DNA from: Acidimicrobiaceae bacterium | GTDB taxonomy: Bacteria > Actinomycetota > Acidimicrobiia > Acidimicrobiales > Ilumatobacteraceae | Assembly: GCA_002698945.1 (NCBI GenBank) | Contig: NZZV01000108.1 | Coordinates: 1-32,946, forward strand | Length of the DNA: 32,946 bases | Direction of reading: 5' to 3' | Shown here: piece by piece, positions 6,957 to 15,900 of the stretch | How the letters are laid out: the number at the start of each line of letters is the position of its first letter | How positions within the stretch are numbered: the first letter of the stretch is position 1 | Position numbers and translations under genes: made by a program | Notes under the pieces: generated by a model | Told to the model about the DNA's origin: nothing | Database searches by the model: none | What the model saw: only the letters and a program-made list of their open reading frames with translations

Positions 6957-7832
6957 TCAGGCGGGGGCGAGGGGGATCTGGGGGAAGCGGGGGTCGTCGA
7001 GGGGGTCACCGGGGCGGAGGCCGTCGGGCTCGAACGGGGGCGAGACCTGCCATGGGCGGTCGGCCCACACGGCGTCGTCGCCGACCCAGCGCAGGCTCAC
7101 CACGCGCCGTCGTCGCTCGGACGACGGATTGCCGGGAGCGTCGTGCAGGGTGCGGTAGTGGAACACCACCACGTCGCCCGGTTCGACTCCGAACGACACG
7201 GTGCGCAGCGACGGATCGTCCACCAGCATCGCGTCGATGTCCGGCAACAGTTCGTACCGCCCCGACTCGGGCGCGTACGGCGTGTGGTCGACGAACTTGC
7301 GCGGGATGAACCAGCGGCCCCAGCGATGCGAACCGGCGACGAACCGCATCCCGACCTCCTCGGGCACCGGGTCGAGGGCGATCCACATCGAGACGTTCTG
7401 GTCACCGTCGATGCAGTAGTAGGGCTGGTCGTGATGCCACGGTGTTCGCTCCGTGGCGCCCGGCTCCTTCACCAGCACGTGCTCGTGGAAGAACCGCACC
7501 GTGTCCGACCCCATCAGATCGGCGGCGAGGCGGGCGAGGCCACCGTCGAACACCAACCGCTCGTACTGCGGTACCGAGCGCCACGTCACGTAGTCGCTCC
7601 AGAATCCGACCGACTCGTCGGGGTTCGTGTACCAGTGCGACCACGAACTCGGATGGGTGCGGTTGAATTCGACGCCCTCGGCCAGGGCCGCCAACGTCGC
7701 GTCGTCGACCACGCCGCGGAGCACGGCGGCGCCGTCTCGCCGAAAGGTCTCGATGGCGTCGACGTTCCGCTCGGTGTCGGGTGCGGTGCCGGTCTCGGGT
7801 GCGTCGGTCGCGTCGGGGGAAGCGCTCTTCAT
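6957..7832 (-). CDS. Phytanoyl-CoA dioxygenase (PhyH) family protein
   Basis: A 291-residue Fe(II)/2-oxoglutarate-dependent dioxygenase of the PhyH family. The facial triad is H133-x-D135 (WHHDQPYY) with the distal His at H230 (RTLHDAPGN), and the Arg cluster RRRVVSLRW that would hold 2-oxoglutarate follows. The double-stranded β-helix core spans about residues 110-255. The substrate cannot be assigned; members hydroxylate acyl-CoAs, small metabolites or natural products. It is transcribed in the direction of the UGSC operon, but the 190-bp gap holds a palindrome pair and a separate -10 box, so co-transcription is uncertain. No TAnnnT box is seen, although GATCCT sits 7 nt before the ATG. Confidence 0.87.
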   Translation of the reverse strand: MKSASPDATDAPETGTAPDTERNVDAIETFRRDGAAVLRGVVDDATLAALAEGVEFNRTHPSSWSHWYTNPDESVGFWSDYVTWRSVPQYERLVFDGGLARLAADLMGSDTVRFFHEHVLVKEPGATERTPWHHDQPYYCIDGDQNVSMWIALDPVPEEVGMRFVAGSHRWGRWFIPRKFVDHTPYAPESGRYELLPDIDAMLVDDPSLRTVSFGVEPGDVVVFHYRTLHDAPGNPSSERRRRVVSLRWVGDDAVWADRPWQVSPPFEPDGLRPGDPLDDPRFPQIPLAPA

Positions 7833-7866
7833 CGGAAACAGGATCGCAGAACGCGCCTCCGATCTC

Positions 7867-7872
7867 TAGGCT
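7867..7872 (+). promoter_or_regulatory. -10 box (TAGGCT) of the lipoprotein gene
   Basis: TAGGCT is 8 nt before GTG 7881. This favours 7881 over GTG 7932 as the start. The same hexamer with a 6-nt spacing precedes the aldo/keto reductase. Confidence 0.45.
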
Positions 7873-7880
7873 GCGCTGTC

Positions 7881-8555
7881 GTGGCACGAGGGCTCCAGGG
7901 TGGGAACCGGCTCGAATGCGGCCCTCGAAGGGTGACGCGACGTCGACGCGGTTGGCGCGCGCTCGCCGGCTTGGCGATCGTGTCGGCGCTGACAGCGGCC
8001 GGCTGTGACGGGGAAGAGGAGCCCGACGTGGTGGCCCCGAGCTTGCTCGAGACGCTCCCGACCGGTGACTACGAACCGGCGGCGACGCTCGTCGAGCTCG
8101 CCGAACGTTCGGACCGGGTGGCGAAGGGCACGATCGTCGACGTCGAGGAGGGATGGCGGTTCGGCGACGGACCCGACGATCCCGACTCGAAACGAATGGT
8201 CGAGCTGATCGTCGAGTCGGGCGAACTCGACGGTCCGCTCCACGTGGTGTGGCCGTACGTGCACGGCTACGAGATCGACGTGATCCGAGCGTCGATGCCG
8301 ATCGGTGCGCCCGTCGTGCTGTATCTCTCCGATTTCAGGGAGGTCGCCGGCGAGCCCGGCTGGTACCACCTCGGACCCGACGACGAGCACACCCACTGGG
8401 CACTGACGACACCGCAGGGCATCATCCTCGCCGACAGCGAAGCGGGCGTCGCGGTCCTGGGTGACCCCTCGGCGCCGTTCGCCGACGCGCCGCCGCTCGA
8501 CGCCGACTTCGACCTCTGGTTGGGCGCCGTCTCCTCCGTTCCCTCGGACGGGTGA
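7881..8555 (+). CDS. Putative lipoprotein of unknown function
   Basis: A 224-residue protein. A basic N-terminus (RRVTRRRRGWR) is followed by a hydrophobic stretch and the lipobox LTAAGC, so it should be lipid-anchored outside the membrane. The mature part (about 180 residues) is acidic, with VAKGTIVDVEEGWRFGDG and a TTPQGIILADSE segment near the end; I do not recognise a family. I start it at GTG 7881 because of the TAGGCT box 8 nt upstream. GTG 7932 would give a more typical signal-peptide length. The ORF-track N-terminus back to 7143 is a shadow of the opposing dioxygenase. It is followed closely by the DUF1801 gene. Confidence 0.72.
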   Translation: MARGLQGGNRLECGPRRVTRRRRGWRALAGLAIVSALTAAGCDGEEEPDVVAPSLLETLPTGDYEPAATLVELAERSDRVAKGTIVDVEEGWRFGDGPDDPDSKRMVELIVESGELDGPLHVVWPYVHGYEIDVIRASMPIGAPVVLYLSDFREVAGEPGWYHLGPDDEHTHWALTTPQGIILADSEAGVAVLGDPSAPFADAPPLDADFDLWLGAVSSVPSDG

Positions 8556-8606
8556 TCCTTGCCACGACGCCTTGCATTCGCAGGCGTTCCGTTCGACACT
8601 GACAGC

Positions 8607-8963
8607 GTGGCCAGCTATGAGATCGACGACTATCTCGTCGGACTTCCCGACGACCAGTGCCGCGCCCTGGACGACCTGCGTCGCTCGATCGTCGCCACCC
8701 TGCCGGAGGCGGAGCAGGGGATCTCGTACAAGCTCCCGGCGTTTCGCGTCGACGGTCACCTCGTCGCCGGGTTCGGGGCGTTCAACGATCACCTGAGCTA
8801 CCTGCCCCACAGCGGTACGGTGCTGCCGGCTCTGCATCTCGATGCCGCCGGCTACGAGTGCACGAAGTCGTCGTTGCACTTCACCCCGGACCATCCCTTG
8901 CCGGACGAGTTGGTCGAACGGCTCCTCCAGACCCGGCTCGCGGAGATCCGCGGCGACGACTGA
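8607..8963 (+). CDS. DUF1801 family protein
   Basis: A 118-residue protein matching the DUF1801/YdhG-like pattern: an N-terminal helix IDDYLVGLPDDQCRALDDLRRSI, the signature EQGISYKLPAFRVDGHLVAGFGAFNDHLSYLPHSG, and a terminal helix LPDELVERLLQTRLAEI. Proteins of this fold are small and cytoplasmic with no firmly known biochemical role. I chose GTG 8607 because the family alignment begins there; the ORF track starts at a TTG at 8559. Its stop codon lies within a short 15-bp tandem duplication. Confidence 0.83.
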   Translation: MASYEIDDYLVGLPDDQCRALDDLRRSIVATLPEAEQGISYKLPAFRVDGHLVAGFGAFNDHLSYLPHSGTVLPALHLDAAGYECTKSSLHFTPDHPLPDELVERLLQTRLAEIRGDD

Positions 8964-8982
8964 TCCAGCGACGACTGATCCA
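8953..8982. repeat. 15-bp tandem duplication over the DUF1801 stop codon
   Basis: GCGACGACTGATCCA occurs twice in direct succession (8953-8967 and 8968-8982). The first copy includes the TGA stop of the DUF1801 gene. It is probably a recent slippage duplication. Confidence 0.85.
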
Positions 8983-9042
8983 GCGGCCACGGAACGCGAC
9001 GCTGATCCGGCGCGAGCGCGACGGCGATGTCATGCTCCGGTG

Positions 9043-9801
9043 ATGCGTGTGGTGGGCATCGATCTGGCGGCGAGTCCGGCGACCACGGGGGTGGTCGTGC
9101 TCGACGACGGCGCCGGGAGCTGGGCAGCTCGCGCGATCGCAGAGGAGGCCGACGACGACCTGCTCGTCGACGTGGTCCGCGGTGCAGGCGCGGTCGGCGT
9201 CGATGCTCCGCTCGGTTGGCCGGACGCGTTCGTTGCAGCCGTGGCCGCACACCACCGGTTCGAGCACTGGTCCGGGACGACCGACCGTCGCCCGATGACC
9301 CACCGCCGCACCGACGTCGTCACCCGTGACATCGTCGGTCGGTATCCGTTGTCGGTGTCGGCCGATCTCCTCGGGGTCGTGGCGATGCGTGCGGCGCTGT
9401 TGCAGCAGCGATGGGCCGATGAGGTGTGGGGCCGCCGCGCCGCCCGCGACGGCAGCGGACCCCTGAGTGAGACGTATCCCGCGGCAGCGTTCGCGGCGTG
9501 GGGGATCGCGTGTCGCGGCTACAAGGCCCGCGGTCGCCCGGAGGAGGCCCGTGCAGTTCGCGGCACCATCGTTCGTGAACTCGCCCGTTCCACGGACGAG
9601 TGGCTCGCGCTCGACACCATCGCCGAGCTCGCCGTCGAGAACGACCATGTGCTCGATGCCCTGGTGTGCGCCCTGGTCGCTCTGGCGGTCGTGACGGGTG
9701 CGACGACGACCCCGTCGGCGGGCGAGGCCGAGGTCGCGCGTCGGGAGGGCTGGATCCACGTGCCGACGAGCCCGCTCGACCGCCTCCGTCCACCGCCCTG
9801 A
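9043..9801 (+). CDS. DUF429 family predicted RNase H-fold protein
   Basis: A 252-residue protein of the DUF429 family, predicted to adopt an RNase H-like fold. Acidic residues in the expected places are the first-strand Asp in GIDLAAS, the second in GVDAPLGWP and the late VLDALVCAL. It also has the typical SETYPAAAFAAWGI segment. The function is not established; members are predicted nucleases. The ORF-track extension upstream of ATG 9043 overlaps the DUF1801 gene in another frame and is not real. It runs in the same direction as the DUF1801 gene about 80 bp upstream and ends 20 bp before the convergent CoA-binding gene, with no clear terminator hairpin between. Confidence 0.8.
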   Translation: MRVVGIDLAASPATTGVVVLDDGAGSWAARAIAEEADDDLLVDVVRGAGAVGVDAPLGWPDAFVAAVAAHHRFEHWSGTTDRRPMTHRRTDVVTRDIVGRYPLSVSADLLGVVAMRAALLQQRWADEVWGRRAARDGSGPLSETYPAAAFAAWGIACRGYKARGRPEEARAVRGTIVRELARSTDEWLALDTIAELAVENDHVLDALVCALVALAVVTGATTTPSAGEAEVARREGWIHVPTSPLDRLRPPP

Positions 9802-9821
9802 CGGCGGCGCAGGTCAGGCGC

Positions 9822-10241
9822 TCAGTCGCGAACGAGTCGGGCGTGCTCGATCTCGAGGCAGCGGTCCTGCACGACGTCGAGGCCGGCCGTGACCGCTGTC
9901 GTGGCGGCGTGCTCGTCGATCAGGCCGAGTTGGAACCACACCGACGATGCCCCCACGGCGATCGCCTCGTCGACGACGCCCCGCAGATGCTCCGTCCGCC
10001 GGAACACGTCGACCATGTCGGGTACCTCGGGCAGGTCGGCCAGCGACGGGTACACGGTGCGACCGAGCACCCGATCGACGGTCGGGTTGACGAACCAGAC
10101 GGTCCAGTCGGTGTGGTCGACGAGATAGCGGGCGACCGTGTGGCTCGGACGCCCGGGGTTCGCCGACACGCCGACGATCGCAACCGATCGGGTGCGTCGC
10201 ATCAGGTCGAGCCGCCCCTCCGGGGTGTCGATCAGGGACAT
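9822..10241 (-). CDS. CoA-binding domain protein (YccU family)
   Basis: A 139-residue single-domain protein with a Rossmann-like CoA-binding fold, as in succinyl-CoA synthetase α subunits. The nucleotide-binding segment is SVAIVGVSANPGRPSHTVARYL, followed by VWFVNPTVDRVLGRTVYPSLADLP and the conserved C-terminal VWFQLGLIDEHAATTAVTAGLDVVQDRCLEIEH. This matches the stand-alone YccU-type proteins, whose cellular role is unsettled. The ORF track extends to 10460, but the extra 73 residues are encoded by a 42-bp tandem repeat (14-residue unit GVTGSAWRVGPGGS) and are unlikely to be translated. ATG 10241 fits the family length. Confidence 0.88.
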   Translation of the reverse strand: MSLIDTPEGRLDLMRRTRSVAIVGVSANPGRPSHTVARYLVDHTDWTVWFVNPTVDRVLGRTVYPSLADLPEVPDMVDVFRRTEHLRGVVDEAIAVGASSVWFQLGLIDEHAATTAVTAGLDVVQDRCLEIEHARLVRD

Positions 10242-10317
10242 GTGGGTACTCGGCGGTCGTGGCGCTGTGGTGGTCGCACGTCCCCATCTTGCACCGCTGC
10301 TCCGTCGACCCCAACCC

Positions 10318-10415
10318 GTCACGCCGGACCTGCCAGGCCCAACCCGCCAGGCCGAACCAGTCACGCCGGACCCGCCAGGCCCAACCCGCCAGGCCGAACC
10401 AGTCACGCCGGACCC
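10318..10415. repeat. 42-bp tandem repeat (two full units and a partial third)
   Basis: Units begin at 10318, 10360 and 10402 with GTCACGCCGGAC and contain the internal direct repeat CCAGGCC. The first two units are nearly identical, and the third stops after about 14 bp. The array fills much of the 203-bp gap between the divergent CoA-binding and aldo/keto reductase genes, and ends 17 bp before the reductase -10 box. Confidence 0.9.
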
Positions 10416-10432
10416 GTTCCCGGGCGCCGGTG

Positions 10433-10438
10433 TAGGCT
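10433..10438 (+). promoter_or_regulatory. -10 box (TAGGCT) of the aldo/keto reductase
   Basis: TAGGCT is separated by 6 nt from ATG 10445, in the leaderless arrangement. The tandem repeat lies immediately upstream. Confidence 0.5.
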
Positions 10439-10444
10439 CGTGCC

Positions 10445-11323
10445 ATGTTGCCGACCGCACCGTTCGGCTCGACCGGACACCACTCGACCCGTGTCATCTT
10501 CGGCGCCGCTGCGCTCGGCGGCATGAGCCAACAGCGCGCCGACGACACGCTCGAGCAGATCGACCGGGCGGGCATCAACCACATCGACACCGCGGCGGGC
10601 TACGGCGACAGCGAAGACCGGCTCCGGCCGTTCCTGTCCGAGCATCGTGGCCGCTTCTTCCTCGCGACGAAGACCGGCGAGCGCGACGGCGGCGCCGCCC
10701 GCGCCGAACTCGAACGTTCGCTCGAGCGCATGGGCGTCGACCAGGTCGATCTGATCCAGCTCCACAACCTCGTCGAACCCGACGAGTGGGACGTGGCGTT
10801 CGCGCCGGGCGGAGTCGTCGCCGCGATGGCGCAGGCGCGTGACGAGGGGCTGACCCGCTTCATCGGGGTGACCGGACACGGTCTGCGGATCGCGTCGGTG
10901 CACGTGCGAGGCCTCGAGGCGTTCCCGTTCGACAGTGTCTTGTTCCCGTTCAACCATTCGCTGGTCGGTCTCGATGCCTACCGTTCCGACGTCGAGGAGC
11001 TCCGGGCGGTGTGTCGTGAGCGTGGCGTCGCCGCCCAGACGATCAAGTCGATCGCCCGTGGACGGTGGGCCGATCCGGATCAGCCGCACTTCAGCTGGTA
11101 CGAGCCGCTCACCGATCCCGACGCGATCGCTCGGGCGGTGCGCTTCGTACTCGCCGAGCCGGATCTGTTCCTCAACACGACGAGCGACGCCCGCCTGCTG
11201 CCGGCGATCGTCGACGCCGCGAACGGCGACCTGACCGCACCGACCGACGAGGCGATGCGCGCCGACGCCGAACGTTTCGGGGTTTCACCGCTGTTCGACG
11301 GCCGCGAACTCGAGCGGATCTAG
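10445..11323 (+). CDS. Aldo/keto reductase family protein
   Basis: A 292-residue (β/α)8 NADPH-dependent oxidoreductase. The catalytic tetrad is visible as D48 (HIDTAAGYG), Y53, K76 (LATKTGER) and H107 (LIQLHN), and the sequence GLTRFIGVTGHG follows as in the family. The carbonyl substrate cannot be told. It starts at an ATG preceded by a TAGGCT box, so it is probably leaderless and transcribed alone. Its 3' end faces the membrane protein gene at 11388 with 64 bp between and no convincing terminator hairpin. Confidence 0.9.
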   Translation: MLPTAPFGSTGHHSTRVIFGAAALGGMSQQRADDTLEQIDRAGINHIDTAAGYGDSEDRLRPFLSEHRGRFFLATKTGERDGGAARAELERSLERMGVDQVDLIQLHNLVEPDEWDVAFAPGGVVAAMAQARDEGLTRFIGVTGHGLRIASVHVRGLEAFPFDSVLFPFNHSLVGLDAYRSDVEELRAVCRERGVAAQTIKSIARGRWADPDQPHFSWYEPLTDPDAIARAVRFVLAEPDLFLNTTSDARLLPAIVDAANGDLTAPTDEAMRADAERFGVSPLFDGRELERI

Positions 11324-11387
11324 TCGCCCCGGATCGAGCGGACCCCTCGAGCGGGCGCCTCGAATCGGCCCCTCGACCGGAACGGGG

Positions 11388-12746
11388 TCAGTCGGCCAGC
11401 TGCACGAGGGCGGTGTCGCCGGGGCAGACCCCGGCGTCGACCAGCAGCCCGGCGAGCACCACGTAACCCTCGTTCTCGTAGCGGCGCGGTTCGTCGCCTT
11501 GCAGATTGCTGCACACCGTCGCGACGGCCAGTTCAGCGGCCGGACTCGCGACGTCGTCGGCGAGTCCGGCTTGCACGGCGAATGCTGTCCCGGACTCCAC
11601 AGCGGCGTCGCACGTCGCCAGGGCGGTCGTCCACGACACGCCGGTGACGGTGCACTGCACCTCGATGATCTGCGCCGAGGTGCTCGGATCGACGGTCTGA
11701 TCCGCCGGGGGTGTCGTCGCCGCGAACGGTTCGGTGGAGAAGGTCAGCCGCTGCCACGCCCAACCGGCCGCCGGATCGTCCACACCGGCGAGCACCTCCT
11801 CGTCGTCGAGCCACAGCGTGACGGCGTGGTTGTCGTCCGCGTCGGCGCCCGGGATCGCGGTCTCCTGGAAGTCCTGCCACTGCAGCGGGAACGCCTCGGC
11901 GAACGCCCCGAGGTCGAGCGACAACTCGTACCGGGTGCGCGGTCCACCGACCTCGGCGTCGTCGCCTTCGTCGCCTTCGTCGACCTGATCGATCAGGTCG
12001 ATGTAGCCACGGCGGAGGCGGTTCGTGAGGATGGCGTCCGCGGACGCATCGTCGCGAAGGTACGCGATCGCTCGATCGATCGTCTGGGGGAGCGGGCTGG
12101 ACGGGTCGACCGGGACCCACAACCCCTCGGCATTGCGGGCGAGCACCTCGACCCCGTCCGGGCTCGTGAGGTTGTCGGCGGCGTTGGGGCTGCCGGCGAG
12201 TCCGACGAACTCGTAGGCGCCGGTGTCGACGTCGAACGTGAGCGTGCCCTGGAGCGGAATCGCGTCCGCCGTCGATGTGACCAGGATGCTCGTCGACCGA
12301 ATGGCCGGGACCTCGGCACCCGCAGCCGGGATCTGGTCGCGGTCGAGCCAGTCCTGCACGTAGCGGGCACCGACGTAGATGCCGATCGCTGCCGCGCCGA
12401 GCAGGCAGGTGGCGACCAGGCCTCGTGCGAGGCGTCGGTACCACGGATTCGCCCGTCGATACACGCTGCGGTTGCGGTCGTCACGGCTGCGGTAGACGTT
12501 CGCGGCGGCACCGGACGCCGCGCCGCGTGTCACCGACTCCGCGATCGGTGCCGACGCCGACGCCGACGCGGCCGAGGCGCCGAGCCTCGGCTCGTTCGGG
12601 TCGACGTCGTCGGTGCTCTCGCCGTGCCAGGCGTCGGAGAGGGCGCCGAGGGTCGTCGCGGTCGCAGCGTCGTCGGTCGACGTCTGCTGTTCCGGGACCT
12701 CGTCCGGTCCGGACGCGTCGCGCTCACCCACCGTCATGGGCCACAT
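11388..12746 (-). CDS. Single-pass membrane protein of unknown function
   Basis: A 452-residue protein. The N-terminal cytoplasmic part (about 1-105) is low-complexity and acidic, becoming basic before the membrane (SRDDRNRSVYRRANPWYRRLARG). One TM segment (about 108-128, LVATCLLGAAAIGIYVGARYV) is followed by a large acidic external domain of about 320 residues. This contains VPAIRSTSILVTSTADAIPLQGTLTFDVDTGAYEFVG and three later Cys residues that could form disulfides. I recognise no family. ATG 12746 and ATG 12737 are both possible starts, and neither has a clear ribosome-binding site. It is divergent from kgd, with an inverted repeat in the gap. Confidence 0.78.
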   Translation of the reverse strand: MWPMTVGERDASGPDEVPEQQTSTDDAATATTLGALSDAWHGESTDDVDPNEPRLGASAASASASAPIAESVTRGAASGAAANVYRSRDDRNRSVYRRANPWYRRLARGLVATCLLGAAAIGIYVGARYVQDWLDRDQIPAAGAEVPAIRSTSILVTSTADAIPLQGTLTFDVDTGAYEFVGLAGSPNAADNLTSPDGVEVLARNAEGLWVPVDPSSPLPQTIDRAIAYLRDDASADAILTNRLRRGYIDLIDQVDEGDEGDDAEVGGPRTRYELSLDLGAFAEAFPLQWQDFQETAIPGADADDNHAVTLWLDDEEVLAGVDDPAAGWAWQRLTFSTEPFAATTPPADQTVDPSTSAQIIEVQCTVTGVSWTTALATCDAAVESGTAFAVQAGLADDVASPAAELAVATVCSNLQGDEPRRYENEGYVVLAGLLVDAGVCPGDTALVQLAD

Positions 12747-12880
12747 CGTGCCAGATCACGGGACCTCGAATGGGTGACTGGGTCGCCGGCCGGCGGGGCC
12801 GATGGTCGCCGAACCCTTCCGGAACCACGCCCGAATCCGTCCCGGAGCCGTCCCGACCCGTTCCCGACCACGCCTCGAGC

Positions 12881-12923
12881 CGTTCACCGACCCTCCCGTC
12901 CCGGAGGTCCGGGACCGTGAACG
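12881..12923. promoter_or_regulatory. Nested inverted repeat upstream of kgd (possible operator)
   Basis: The inner perfect repeat GTCCCGGA-GG-TCCGGGAC (12898-12915) is enclosed by an outer pair, CGTTCAC (12881-12887) and GTGAACG (12917-12923). It lies 46-88 bp before the kgd start, just upstream of the region a -35 box would occupy. Regulator binding is an inference from symmetry and position. Confidence 0.4.
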
Positions 12924-12955
12924 CCCACCTTTCGGGCTCCGGGCCCCGCCCCCGG

Positions 12956-12961
12956 TACGCT
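12956..12961 (+). promoter_or_regulatory. -10 box (TACGCT) of kgd
   Basis: TACGCT lies 7 nt before GTG 12969, matching the leaderless spacing. No clear TTGACA-like -35 box is visible in the GC-rich stretch upstream. Confidence 0.5.
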
Positions 12962-12968
12962 CGACTTC

Positions 12969-15900
12969 GTGTCTGGCACAGAGACCTCCGGATCGTCGTT
13001 CGGGACCAATTCCTGGCTCGTCGAAGAGATGTACGAGCGCTACGTCGCCGATCCCAACGCGGTGGCCGAATCGTGGCGCGAGTTCTTCGAGGACTACACG
13101 TCGATCTCCGCTCCCGCCCATCGAGAGCAGTCGGCACCCCCCGCCGCCGACACGAACGGATCGGCCCCGGCGGCCGATCTGCCCGCCCCCACCGCAGATG
13201 CTCCGTCCGCGGCACCCGCACCCGCACCCGCACCGGCGCCCGCACCAGCACCGGAGCCGACGAAGGCTGCAGCGACCGAACCCGCCGAGGAGCCGGGTGA
13301 GCTGATCAAGGGGGTCGGCGCCGCGATCGTGCGCAACATGGCGGCGAGTCTCGAGGTGCCGACCGCCACCAGCTTCCGCAACGTGCCGGCCAAGCTGCTC
13401 GAGGTCAACCGCAAGGTGATCAACGGGTACCGCACCCGGTCGGGTCTCGGCAAGGTCAGCTTCACCCACCTCATCGGATACGCCGTCGTGCGCGCGATCG
13501 CCGAGTCGGTACCGAACATGAAGAACGGGTTCGTCGAGGGTGCCGACGGCAAGCCGCGCCTCGTCCGCAACGAGCACGTCAACATGGGACTCGCGGTCGA
13601 CGTCGACAAGGGCGACGGCACCCGCACGCTGGTCGTGCCGGTCCTCAAGGAGGCCGACACCCTCGACTTCGCCGGGTTCCTCGCGGCCTACAACGAGATC
13701 ATCCGCAAGGTCCAGAGCAACAAGCTGACGATCGACGACTACGCCGGTGCCAACGTCAGCCTCACGAACCCGGGCACGATCGGCACGGTCCAGTCGGTGC
13801 CGCGGCTCATGCCCGGCCAAGGGGTCATCATCGGTGTCGGCAACATCGACTACCCGGCGGAGTTCGAAGGTGCCGACAAGCGCAACCTGTCCTCGTTCGG
13901 CGTGTCGAAGGTCGTCACCATCACCAGCACGTACGACCACCGCATCATCCAGGGCGCCGAATCGGGCCTGTTCCTGAAGCGAGTGCACGAACTGCTGCTC
14001 GGCGAGCACGGCTTCTACGAACAGATCTTCCACGACCTCGACATGCCGTACGAGGCGGTCAAGTGGCGGCCCGACACGAACCCGATCGATCACGAGGAGG
14101 CGATGCTCGCCAAGCAGATGGCGGTCGCCAAGCTCATCCGCGTCCATCGCGTCCGCGGCCACCTCATCGCCGACCTCGACCCGCTGCACTGGAAAGAGCC
14201 GCACACCCCGGTCGAACTCGATCCAGCCACGTACGGGTTGACGATCTGGGACCTCGATCGCGAGTTCCTCACCGACGGCGTCGGCGGCCGCGACAAGATG
14301 TCGCTCGGCGACCTGCTGGGCGTGCTACGCGACGCATACTGCCGCACCATCGGCGTCGAGTACATGCACATCCAGAACACCGAGGAACAGCGGTGGATCC
14401 AGGAGCAGGTCGAGACCAAGCCGCCGACGTTCGACAAGGACCAGAAGATGCGGATCCTCGAGCGGCTCAACGCCGCCGAGGCGTTCGAGAAGTTCCTCGC
14501 GACGAAGTACGTCGGCACGAAGCGGTTCGGGATCGAAGGCGCCGAGTCGGCGATCCCCATCCTCGACGAGATCCTGTCGCATGCCGCCGACGACGGCCTC
14601 GACGGCTCGGTGCTCGGCATGGCGCACCGCGGTCGTCTCAACGTGCTGTCGAACATCGTCGGCAAGAGCTACGAGGCGATCTTCTCCGAGTTCGAGGGGC
14701 ACGTCGACCCGAACACGGTGCAGGGGTCCGGCGACGTCAAGTACCACCTCGGCGCGACGGGGAAGTACCACAGCCCCTCGGGTGCCGACATCAAGGTCGA
14801 ACTCGCCGCCAACCCGAGCCATCTCGAGACGGTCGATCCGATCGTCATGGGCATGGTCCGTGCGCAGCAGGACCAGATCGAACCGATGGGGGCCTTCTCG
14901 GTCCTGCCGCTGCTCATCCACGGTGACGCAGCGTTCGCCGGCCAGGGTGTCGTCGCCGAGTGCCTCGCCATGAGCGACATCGGCGGGTATCGCATCGGCG
15001 GCACGGTCCACCTGATCATCAACAACCAGATCGGCTTCACGACCGCGCCCGAGTGGAGCCGGTCGTCGATGTACTGCTCCGACGTCGCGAAGACGGTCCA
15101 GGCGCCGATCTTCCACGTCAACGGCGACGATCCGGAAGCGTGCGTGCGCGTGGCCCGACTCGCCTGGGAGTACCGCCAGAAATTCCACAAGGACGTCGTC
15201 ATCGACATGGTGTGCTACCGCCGCCACGGTCACAACGAGGGCGACGACCCGAGCTACACCCAGCCCCTCATGTACAAGGCGATCGCCGAGCGTCGCAGCG
15301 TTCGCAAGATCTACGTCGAGACGCTCGTCAAGCGGGGCGACATCACCGTCGAGGAGGCCGAGCAGGCGCTGGAGGACTTCCAGAGCAAGCTGCAGGTGGC
15401 CCTCGACGAGACCCGTTCGCGCGGCGGCGAGGCCCACAAGGTGCCCAAGCCGCCCAAGCCGCTCGGCGTGCTGCCCCACATCCCGACCGGCGTCGAACGC
15501 GACACGCTCGAGCGGATCTTCCGGCAGCTCACCAACTACCCCGAGGGCTTCACCCCGCACCCGAAGCTCGCGCGCCAGTTCGAGACCCGGACCAAGCAGT
15601 TCGACGAGCACCAGGAGGTCGACTGGGCGACCGCCGAGGCGCTGGCGATCGGCTCGCTCGTGCTCGAGGGCGCCCCGGTCAGGCTCGCCGGTGAGGACTC
15701 ACGGCGCGGCACCTTCAGCCAGCGGCACGCCGCGCTGGTCGACTTCGAGACCGGCCAGCCGTGGATCCCGCTCGCCGACATCGATGGCGCTCAGGCGAAC
15801 TTCTGGGTCTACGACTCGCTGCTCTCCGAGTACGCGGCGCTCGGCTACGAGTACGGCTACGCCCACTCGAATCCCGAGGCGCTCGTCGTCTGGGAGGCCC

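Noticed and set aside
10242-10460. N-terminal extension of the CoA-binding protein
   Set aside because: It is encoded by the 42-bp tandem repeat and overlaps the divergent reductase promoter; family members begin near residue 74 of that ORF.
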